A stretch of DNA of 33,331 nt from Planctomycetota bacterium (GTDB taxonomy: Bacteria > Planctomycetota > GCA-002687715 > DRQF01): NCBI GenBank assembly GCA_020639295.1, contig JACKGY010000021.1, positions 1-33,331 on the forward strand, in the 5' to 3' direction. The position numbers and the translations under genes were made by a program. Position 1 is the first letter of the stretch, and each line of letters begins with the position of its first letter. Under the pieces are notes generated by a model that did not search any database, was not told where the DNA came from, and saw nothing but the letters and a program-made list of their open reading frames with translations. Shown here piece by piece: positions 17,054-22,957 of this stretch.

Positions 17054-18139
17054 TCAGCCCTGATAGCGGAACCGCAGGATGTCGGGTCGCGGTGGTTCCA
17101 CGGGCAGTCGCGCGCCTTCGATCAGGTAGCTGACCGAATGGAGCAGGTCGCCGAAGATGCGGTACTTGCCGGCGGTCGCGTCGAGGTACTCGACGCCGGT
17201 CGAGCCACCCGAGCCGACGCGCAGCCCGATCATTCGTTCCACCATCCGCGCGTGCCGGAAGCGGAACAGGCGGAAGTGCTCCTCGAACTCGAGCGCGCGT
17301 TCGAGCAGGGCATAGGGCCAGCGCAACAGGGGCTCGCGCCGGTAGGTGGAGATGAACACGAAGGCGGCGTGCGCGCGGCGCAGGGTCTCGTCGCCTTCGC
17401 GGAAGAAGGCCCGGGCCTCGTCCTTCGCCCGCTCGAAGCGCCCGCGGATGGCGGCGGTCTGCTCCGGCGCGAGGTTGGGGTTGCGCGCCTGATGCGCCGC
17501 CTGCTCGTCGATGTAGCGGGCGTGCGCCTCGAGGAAGGTGTCGACGAAGCCGGGGAAGGCCTCTTCGACCGGTGTCCGGGCCAGCCAGTCCACCACCGCC
17601 TCGCGCAACGACATCTCCTTCATGCGCCGGTCGATTCCCGCCCGGCGCTCGGGCTCCATGTGGGCGAAGTAGGGCTTGCCCTCGAAGTTGATCCGCTCCG
17701 CCTCCGGTAGGCCGGCCAGGACCTCGAGCTCGCGGAACTGCCAGGACTGGAAGCCGCTCGAGGGAATCAGCTGGTCGCGGAAGGAGAGGAAGTGCAACGG
17801 CGCCATGGTCTCGATGATGGTGAACTGTCCGGTCAGGTGACGGAACAGCTCGGCGCCGCGATGCAGGTAGCTGCAGGCCCTCGGGATGTCATCCTCCGGC
17901 ACCTGTCGGTCGCGCTCGCCGGGACGGCCGATGAGGTCGCGCGCCGCCTCGAGATCGGCGAGCACCAGCTTGAACCAGAGCTCGATGGTCTGGTGCATGA
18001 CGATGAAGAGCAGCTCCTCGTGATGGAGCAGCTCGCGCGTGTCGAGATCGGACCCGGTCTCGAAGCTCGGCGGTAGCTGGCAGTCGAGCAGGCGGTCGAG
18101 CTGCAGGTAGGTGTGGTAGCTGGGCGAGCGCTTGGTCAT
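17054..18139 (-). CDS. kynA: tryptophan 2,3-dioxygenase
   Basis: The 361-residue haem enzyme opens the indole ring of tryptophan with O2 to give N-formylkynurenine, the first step of the kynurenine pathway. Recognisable elements are FIVMHQTIELWFKLVL with the active-site His49, FRDQLIPSSGFQSWQFRELE with the carboxylate-binding Arg121, FRFRHARMVERMIG with the proximal haem ligand His296, and the substrate loop GSGGSTGVEYL with Thr314. It is longer than the roughly 280-residue Xanthomonas enzyme because of an insertion at about 165-260, a feature of a subset of bacterial dioxygenases. No kynureninase or formamidase gene is adjacent. Its O2 requirement implies at least facultative aerobic growth. 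No clear promoter was found in the repeat-rich region upstream. Confidence 0.95.
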   Translation of the reverse strand: MTKRSPSYHTYLQLDRLLDCQLPPSFETGSDLDTRELLHHEELLFIVMHQTIELWFKLVLADLEAARDLIGRPGERDRQVPEDDIPRACSYLHRGAELFRHLTGQFTIIETMAPLHFLSFRDQLIPSSGFQSWQFRELEVLAGLPEAERINFEGKPYFAHMEPERRAGIDRRMKEMSLREAVVDWLARTPVEEAFPGFVDTFLEAHARYIDEQAAHQARNPNLAPEQTAAIRGRFERAKDEARAFFREGDETLRRAHAAFVFISTYRREPLLRWPYALLERALEFEEHFRLFRFRHARMVERMIGLRVGSGGSTGVEYLDATAGKYRIFGDLLHSVSYLIEGARLPVEPPRPDILRFRYQG

Positions 18140-18169
18140 TCTGATACCTCCGCGGGCGCGCCGAGCTTA

Positions 18170-18231
18170 ACCCGCATCGCTCACCACCTCCACGGGCGAG
18201 GGCGGCGATTCGGCCGGCTGGCTTCGTTGCT
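18170..18231 (+). repeat. 62-bp direct repeat, copy 1
   Basis: This copy begins ACCCGCATCGCTCACC and ends GGCTTCGTTGCT. It matches 18379-18440 at 61 of 62 positions. The sequences flanking the two copies are unrelated, except that copy 2 is preceded by an inverted extension. Confidence 0.9.
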
Positions 18232-18378
18232 CGGGTTCGGCGATGCGTTGGCATCGCCTGCACCGCTCGCGCCTCGCCATCCGGGCCGAGCCTGCCACCC
18301 TCGCCGCTCGGCCCGAGGCCCAGGGCCTGTGAGGCCTCCGTGCCTCGCTCCCGCGGATCTGGCGACCGATGCGGGTTC

Positions 18379-18440
18379 ACCCGCATCGCTCACCACCTCC
18401 ACGGGCGAGGGCGGCGATTCGGCCGGCTAGCTTCGTTGCT
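18379..18440 (+). repeat. 62-bp direct repeat, copy 2
   Basis: The second copy differs from 18170-18231 by one base (GGCTAG for GGCTGG). Its first ten bases pair with CGATGCGGGT at 18367-18376 to form a tight hairpin. It runs directly into the palindromic repeat units at 18441. Confidence 0.9.
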
Positions 18441-18642
18441 GGAGCGCCAGCCGCTGGCTGGCCTAGTCTTCTTCGCCCGTGGTTCGTGGTCTTGCCGCGA
18501 CGATGGCCATGCTCGGAGTCGTCTACGATTCGAACGCGATCGGACTCGAGGCCGGCTGGGCAGCCGGCGCTCCGGAGCGCCAGCCGCTGGCTGGCCCAGG
18601 TTGCCGAGAGCCTTCGAGTTTCGGCTGGGCAGCCGGCGCTCC
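18441..18642. repeat. REP-like palindromic repeat cluster
   Basis: The 23-mer beginning GGAGCGCCAGCCGCTGG occurs at 18441-18463 and 18574-18596. The 20-mer GGCTGGGCAGCCGGCGCTCC occurs at 18554-18573 and 18623-18642. At 18554-18596 the two units abut head to head and form an imperfect dyad. The arrangement resembles bacterial REP/BIME elements. Confidence 0.75.
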
Positions 18643-18709
18643 GCGGCGGCGGCCGGGATTCCTGGGCGGGACGCCGCGCTGCTGATAGAACGGTCGCGGA
18701 GAACCAGAC

Positions 18710-19207
18710 ATGCACGAGATCGCCCGCTTCCCGGCCGAGTCCTACCTCCGCATCTACCACGCGCCGCGCCAGCTCGAGCCGGACGAGCAGGCGCGCATCG
18801 AGCGTGACCTCGCCGAGTTCCTCGGTCGCTGGTCGTCCCACGAGGCTCCGGTGACGGGCGGCTTCGAAGTCGTTCATGGTCGCTTCGTCGTGGTCGCCGC
18901 CGACGAGAGCCGCGTGGCGCTTTCGGGCTGCGCGAAGGACGACCTGACCGGCCTGATGCGCGGACTCGGCGGCGAGCTCGGCGTCGACCTGGTCCATGCC
19001 CCTCCGATCTGCTTCCGCGAGGGCGATGGCATTCGCTCCGTGAGCCGCGCCGACTTCGGCGAGCTGGCGGAACAGGGACTGGTGAACGCCGGGACGAAGG
19101 TCTTCGATCTCACCCTGGCGACCGTCGGCGCCTATCGCCAGGGACGCTTCGAGCTGCCGGCGGGCGACTGCTGGCACGCCAGGGCCTATGACCTCGCCCG
19201 GGTCTGA
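18710..19207 (+). CDS. uncharacterised conserved protein
   Basis: The 165-residue soluble protein has no signal peptide. Its layout (an N-terminal YLRIYHAPRQL, the central WSSHEAPVTGGFEVVHGRFV, the SGCAKDDL motif, GVDLVHAPPICF and a C-terminal WHARAYDLARV) recalls a family of about 160-residue Bacteroidota proteins often mislabelled as ABC transporter ATPases. Those share an ASGCSID-like core. There is no Walker motif here, so that label would be wrong. GGAGAA lies 9 bases before the ATG. The 3' end overlaps the start of the Old Yellow Enzyme gene by 20 bases, so the two are likely co-expressed. Function unknown. Confidence 0.75.
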   Translation: MHEIARFPAESYLRIYHAPRQLEPDEQARIERDLAEFLGRWSSHEAPVTGGFEVVHGRFVVVAADESRVALSGCAKDDLTGLMRGLGGELGVDLVHAPPICFREGDGIRSVSRADFGELAEQGLVNAGTKVFDLTLATVGAYRQGRFELPAGDCWHARAYDLARV

Positions 19208-20660
19208 ACGCGGCCCGCGGCACGATCTACCGGCGGCCCGCTGGCCGGACCGCGAGGAGGCGACGAGGAGTCTGCTCTTCTCGCCGGCGCCCTTGGGCCG
19301 GAAGCTGGTCGCCGCGACGCGGAGCTGGGTGCCGGCCATGGTGCCCTGGCGCGCGACCGAGGACGGCCTGGTCACCGACCGGAACGTCGACTGGTACGGT
19401 CGCTTCGCCGATGGCCGACCGGGCGTGCTCGTCGTCGAGGCCACCGGTATCCGCGACGTCCCCTCCGGGCCGCTGCTGCGCATCGGCCACGATCGCTTCA
19501 TCCCCGGCCTGCGCCGGCTGGTGACCGAGGTCCGGCGGCGAAGCGCCGGTGAGACCCGGATCCTCATCCAGCTCATCGACTTCCTCGGCATCCGCCGGCG
19601 GCCGCGACCCGAGACCTTCTTCGACCGCTACCTCGTCGTCGACCAGGCCCTGCGCCAGCGAGCGGCGGAGCGGCTCGGCGATCCGGATTTCCTGCGGCTC
19701 GATGAGGCGACTCTGCGCGCCCGTCTGGCCGCCCTCGACGAGGATCGGCTCGCCTCGGTCCTCGGTGCCCGGGAGTTCGAGTCCCTGCGCATGGGCCACC
19801 GCGAGCGTGTCACCGATCTGCACCTCGACCACGTCCGCGCGCTGCCCCGGACCCTGCCCGGCCTCTTCGCCGCGGCCGCGGCGCGGGCGCGCGAGGCCGG
19901 CTTCGACGGCGTCGAACTCCACTACGCCCACGCCTACACCATGGCCAGCTTCCTCTCGAGGCTGAACGACCGGAGCGACGGCTACGGCGGTTCACCCGAG
20001 GGGCGCCTCCGGCTTCCGCTCGAGGTCTTCGCCGCCGTGCGGGAGCGGGTCGGCGACGACTTCCCGGTCGGTTGTCGCTACCTCGGCGACGAGGTGATCG
20101 CGGGTGGTTCCAGGATCGAGGACGCCCTCCACTACGGCGAGGCCTTCGCCGCGGCGGGCATGGACTTCCTGTCGATCTCGAAGGGCGGCAAGTTCGAGGA
20201 TGCACGTCAGCCGGCGATCGGCGAGGCCGCCTACCCCTACACCGGACCTTCGGGGCAGGAGTGCATGCCGACGGTCCGGATCGACGAGCGCGGGCCCTTC
20301 GGCCGCAACGTCGCGCTCGCCGCCGCCATCCGGGCGGCGCTCAGGGCCGCGGGTCACGCGACGCCCGTGGTCACCGCCGGTGGCATCGCCACCTTCGATC
20401 TGGCCGAACGCATCCTGCGTGAGGGTTCCGCCGATTTCGTCGGCGCCGCCCGCCAGTCCCTCGCGGATCCCGACTGGTGGCGGCTCATGGCCGAGGGCCG
20501 TGGCGCCGAGATCAGGCGCTGCGAGTTCACCAACTACTGCGAGGGCCTGGACCAGAAGCACAAGGAAGTGACCTGCCGCCTCTGGGATCGACTCGACCTC
20601 GAGGCCGCGGGCCAGCTCTCCGCTGACGGCCGCCGCCGGCTCCTGCCGCCCCGGCGCTGA
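19188..20660 (+). CDS. Old Yellow Enzyme family NADH:flavin oxidoreductase
   Basis: The 490-residue protein contains a TIM-barrel FMN domain of the Old Yellow Enzyme type. Markers are LLFSPAPLG near the N-terminus, the substrate-binding ELHYAHAYTMASFLSRLNDR with the paired His residues, DGYGGSPEGRLRLPLEVF, and the FMN phosphate region VTAGGIATFDLAERILREGS followed by DFVGAARQSLADPDW. An insertion of about 70 residues (about 140-215, Arg/Asp/Leu-rich) precedes the active-site strand. The C-terminus has CEFTNYCEGLDQKHKEVTC, reminiscent of the iron-sulfur site that follows the barrel in 2,4-dienoyl-CoA-reductase-like members, but only three Cys are there. The FAD/NAD domains of those enzymes are missing. 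Such enzymes reduce activated C=C bonds. The start at 19188 overlaps the upstream gene; later starts are possible. Confidence 0.87.
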   Translation: MTSPGSERGPRHDLPAARWPDREEATRSLLFSPAPLGRKLVAATRSWVPAMVPWRATEDGLVTDRNVDWYGRFADGRPGVLVVEATGIRDVPSGPLLRIGHDRFIPGLRRLVTEVRRRSAGETRILIQLIDFLGIRRRPRPETFFDRYLVVDQALRQRAAERLGDPDFLRLDEATLRARLAALDEDRLASVLGAREFESLRMGHRERVTDLHLDHVRALPRTLPGLFAAAAARAREAGFDGVELHYAHAYTMASFLSRLNDRSDGYGGSPEGRLRLPLEVFAAVRERVGDDFPVGCRYLGDEVIAGGSRIEDALHYGEAFAAAGMDFLSISKGGKFEDARQPAIGEAAYPYTGPSGQECMPTVRIDERGPFGRNVALAAAIRAALRAAGHATPVVTAGGIATFDLAERILREGSADFVGAARQSLADPDWWRLMAEGRGAEIRRCEFTNYCEGLDQKHKEVTCRLWDRLDLEAAGQLSADGRRRLLPPRR

Positions 20661-20688
20661 AGGTCGAACCGGGAAAGTCGCTCGCGGC

Positions 20689-20718
20689 TTGACGCCCGCT
20701 CCCCACGCCGATCAAGCT
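20689..20718 (+). promoter_or_regulatory. weak candidate promoter of the membrane-protein gene
   Basis: TTGACG, an 18-base spacer and CAAGCT precede the gene at 20744, which has a good ribosome site (AAAGGAGAT). The -10 is poor and other spacings can be drawn. Confidence 0.3.
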
Positions 20719-20743
20719 GGCGCATCGCGGAAAGGAGATCGAG

Positions 20744-21319
20744 ATGAAGAAGATCGTCTTGGGCGGGCTCCTCGGTGGCCTCGTCATGTTCTTCTGGGGC
20801 TTCGTCGTGCACGCGGTCCTGAACGTCGGCGTCGACGAGATCCAGAAGCTCGGCCCCGAGCGCGAGGCCGCGGCCATGGCGGCGCTGCGCGAGAATCTGG
20901 GCGACTCCGGGCTCTACTACCTGCCCTGGATCGACATGCGTGACGAGCACGACGATGCCGAGCTGGAAGCCTATGGCAAGCGTCACGAGTCGGGGCCCGT
21001 CGCGTTCATCGTCTACACGCGGGACGGCGCTCCGGTCATGCCGCCGTCGATGCTGATCGAGGAGTTCCTGAGCAATCTGCTCGCGGCGCTGATCGTCGCC
21101 TGCATGGCCGGGATGATGGCTGGTGGCTACCTGAAGCGTGCCTTCGCGGTCGCCGGTTTCGGCGCGGTGGGCTGGCTGTCGATCAGCGCCAGCAACACGA
21201 TCTGGTTCCGCTTCCCGGTCGGGACCTTCCTGGGGGAGGGTTTCGAGCAGATCGTCGGCTGGTTGCTCGTGGGTTTCGTCGTCGCCCGGGTCGTGCCCGC
21301 GGCGGCGCGCGGGAACTGA
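20744..21319 (+). CDS. hypothetical inner-membrane protein
   Basis: The 191-residue protein has an N-terminal helix (IVLGGLLGGLVMFFWGFVVHAV, quoted in part as LGGLLGGLVMFFWGFVV). A soluble loop of about 80 residues follows, containing GDSGLYYLPWIDMRDEHDD and PVAFIVYTRDGAPVMPPSML. Three further helices (about 106-187) then end near the C-terminus. This topology places the loop outside the membrane if the first helix is an uncleaved signal anchor. I recognise no family with confidence; short membrane proteins of this shape, beginning MKKIxLGGLxGGLVMFxWG, occur in several Gram-negative groups. It is 15 bases upstream of the DUF1801 gene, so the two probably form an operon. Strong ribosome site, normal codon use. 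Confidence 0.8.
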   Translation: MKKIVLGGLLGGLVMFFWGFVVHAVLNVGVDEIQKLGPEREAAAMAALRENLGDSGLYYLPWIDMRDEHDDAELEAYGKRHESGPVAFIVYTRDGAPVMPPSMLIEEFLSNLLAALIVACMAGMMAGGYLKRAFAVAGFGAVGWLSISASNTIWFRFPVGTFLGEGFEQIVGWLLVGFVVARVVPAAARGN

Positions 21320-21334
21320 AAGGAGGCCGCGTTC

Positions 21335-21925
21335 ATGGCCGAGCTGAAGACCAAGATGACCGACGCCAGCGTGGCGGCCTACATGGCGGCGATCAGCGAC
21401 GAGAAGCGGCGCGCGGATTGCGAGACGGTGCTGGCGCTGATGCGGTCGGTGACCCGTGACGAGCCGAAGATGTGGGGGACCGCCATCGTCGGCTTCGGTC
21501 GCTACTTCTATCGCTACGCCAGCGGTCAGGAGGGCTACTGGATGCTCACGGCCTTCGCCAACCGGGCCCAGGCCATCACCCTCTACATCATGGCCGGGTT
21601 CGACCGCTACGCCGACCTGATGGCCAGGCTCGGCAAGTACAAGACCGGCAAGTCCTGCCTCTACGTGCGGCGCCTCGAGGACATCGACCTGAAGGTGCTG
21701 AAGGAACTCGTGACCGAGTCGGTCAGGTTCCTGAAGGCCAAGGAGAAGGAGACCCTGGCCGCCGGCGGGCCGAAGCCCGTGCAGGCCGCAGCACCGAAGG
21801 CCGCGAAGAAGGCCGGCGGGAGCAAGGGCACCACGGCCGCCGGCAAGAAGGCGACCAAGAAGGCCGCCGCGAAGAAGAAGGCGACGAAGAAGGCCGCGGT
21901 GAAGAAGCCGGGCCGAAAGGTCTGA
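21335..21925 (+). CDS. DUF1801 domain protein with histone-H1-like Lys/Ala tail
   Basis: Residues 1 to about 135 form a DUF1801 (YdhG/YjbR-like) domain: VAAYMAAISDEKRRADCETV, EPKMWGTAIVGFGRYFYRYA, TLYIMAGFDRY, TGKSCLYVRRLEDIDLKVLK. DUF1801 is a small alpha/beta fold of unknown biochemical role. Residues 147-196 are a low-complexity basic tail with 17 Lys in 50 residues, in AAKKA/KATKKAA repeats, like bacterial histone-H1-like proteins and AlgP. This suggests DNA or RNA binding by the tail; that is an inference. AAAGGAGG lies ahead of the start. It is probably co-transcribed with the membrane protein gene upstream and convergent with a small membrane protein gene 10 bases away. Confidence 0.88.
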   Translation: MAELKTKMTDASVAAYMAAISDEKRRADCETVLALMRSVTRDEPKMWGTAIVGFGRYFYRYASGQEGYWMLTAFANRAQAITLYIMAGFDRYADLMARLGKYKTGKSCLYVRRLEDIDLKVLKELVTESVRFLKAKEKETLAAGGPKPVQAAAPKAAKKAGGSKGTTAAGKKATKKAAAKKKATKKAAVKKPGRKV

Positions 21926-21935
21926 GCGCTGGTCT

Positions 21936-22313
21936 TCAGAGGACCGAGAGCAGGGCGACGATCAGAACGAAGGTGGCGACGAAGCCGGCGAGGCCGAACA
22001 AGGCCATGGTGGTCAGCCCGCCGAGGAAGCCATACCAGCTGAAGCCGAGGACCGCGCCCACGAGAGCGCAAGGTATCGCGCCTCCCAGGGACCAGCGGCA
22101 GCAGCGCAGGAGATCACGCCCGAGGCTCCGGATCACCGCGCCCGTCGCGCTGCCTTCCGTGGATCGATGGGACCGAGGGCGGGATGACCCGCCGCCGGCC
22201 GGTGCTGGGATCGAGCGCCGGACCTTGCCGGCTCGCCGTTCCGGTTGCCGGCGTCGGCGAGCGACGGGGGCCACGACGTGGTCGTCGTTGGTGCTCGGTG
22301 CGGGGCGGGTCAT
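21936..22313 (-). CDS. small hypothetical membrane protein
   Basis: The C-terminal 60 residues look real: a basic segment (SLGRDLLRCCRW) followed by two hydrophobic helices, GAIPCALVGAVLGFSWYGFL and ALFGLAGFVATFVLIVALLS, with a GxxxG-rich first helix. The N-terminal 60 residues of the ATG-initiated frame are Arg/Pro-rich and could be untranslated. A GTG at 22136 would give a 66-residue protein instead. No clear ribosome site decides between them. No family is recognised. It lies downstream of the lipoprotein gene on the same strand, beyond two hairpins. Confidence 0.5.
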   Translation of the reverse strand: MTRPAPSTNDDHVVAPVARRRRQPERRAGKVRRSIPAPAGGGSSRPRSHRSTEGSATGAVIRSLGRDLLRCCRWSLGGAIPCALVGAVLGFSWYGFLGGLTTMALFGLAGFVATFVLIVALLSVL

Positions 22314-22330
22314 GAGGGCGGCATTCGCCA

Positions 22331-22387
22331 CGCGGCCCGGGCATTCCCGGGCCGCGCGTGAATCCGGGCGGGAGAGCTTCCCGCCCG
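22331..22387 (-). terminator. pair of strong GC hairpins after the lipoprotein gene
   Basis: Two stem-loops follow the lipoprotein stop at 22407: a 9-bp stem with a 5-base loop (22365-22387) and a perfect 11-bp stem with a 4-base loop (22331-22341 with 22346-22356). Neither is followed by a U tract, so termination efficiency is uncertain. Confidence 0.55.
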
Positions 22388-22406
22388 CGGTGTCGGGTTC
22401 CGGCGC

Positions 22407-22802
22407 CTACTTGGCCATCGCCTCGAGCTTCTTCGATACCGACTCGAATTCGCTGCGCAGCTCGGGGTTGGTCCCGATGCGCATGATCTCCTTCCTGTAG
22501 ACCTGGAAGGCCTCGCCGATCTCCTTGCCCATCTCGGCCGCCATCTTGATCTTGTCGTCGGCGCTCATCTCCTTCTCCAGTTCCTCGCCCCGCTTGCGCA
22601 GGTCCTGGAGCTGCTGGATGAGGTCGGTGATCTCGTCCTCGTGCTTGGCGACGTCGCCCTTCGCCTTGATCTCCTTCAGGACGTCGGTGAGCTCGTTCAT
22701 CGTGGCCACCGTGTCCTTCTTGACGCTGTCCGGGCTGTCGCCGCCACAGGCGGCCAGACCGGCGACGAGGAGGAGGGCTAGGAGAGTGCTGATCCTGGTC
22801 AT
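22407..22802 (-). CDS. small helical lipoprotein
   Basis: The 131-residue precursor has a lipoprotein signal (TLLALLLVAGLAAC) with the acylated Cys at residue 19. A GGDSPDS linker and a mature domain of long charged helices follow (MNELTDVLKEIKAKGD, DEITDLIQQLQDLRKRGEEL, FESVSKKLEAMAK), probably a coiled coil. It should sit in the outer or inner membrane facing the periplasm. I recognise no named family. GAAAGGA precedes the ATG, and a plausible promoter lies at 22837-22864. It is divergent from the selenoprotein gene, sharing a 155-base regulatory gap. Confidence 0.87.
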   Translation of the reverse strand: MTRISTLLALLLVAGLAACGGDSPDSVKKDTVATMNELTDVLKEIKAKGDVAKHEDEITDLIQQLQDLRKRGEELEKEMSADDKIKMAAEMGKEIGEAFQVYRKEIMRIGTNPELRSEFESVSKKLEAMAK

Positions 22803-22836
22803 GGGGGTCCTTTCGTTTCGATTGCGGATTGGCCCG

Positions 22837-22864
22837 AGCCTATGGCTTCCGCCGGCCAGCGCAA
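22837..22864 (-). promoter_or_regulatory. candidate promoter of the lipoprotein gene
   Basis: On the minus strand TTGCGC, a 16-base spacer and TAGGCT lie 34 bases before the ATG. The -10 fits the TAGnnT pattern seen at several genes in this window. Confidence 0.45.
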
Positions 22865-22900
22865 GGGGATGGCCGATCCCGGGTCCCGGCCCCTGCGCGA

Positions 22901-22930
22901 TTGACAGCCGGGGGGGCGGGGCCCGATCAT
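22901..22930 (+). promoter_or_regulatory. candidate promoter of the selenoprotein gene
   Basis: TTGACA, a perfect -35 box, is followed after 18 G-rich bases by GATCAT. The -10 is weak. A transcript start near 22937 would leave a 20-base leader containing the AGGAGAG ribosome site. Confidence 0.4.
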
Positions 22931-22957
22931 GCAGGACCGGTTTTTCAGGAGAGAAGC

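Larger units (their letters stand above)
18140..18709. other. 570-base repeat-rich intergenic region
   Basis: The gap between the divergent dioxygenase gene and the gene at 18710 has no credible coding frame. It holds a 62-bp direct repeat, a set of palindromic GC-rich units, and an 8-bp hairpin (18239-18258). It also has a 10-bp inverted repeat (18367-18388) whose right arm is the start of the second direct-repeat copy. It looks like a site of short-repeat accumulation. Promoters for both flanking genes must lie within it. Confidence 0.7.
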
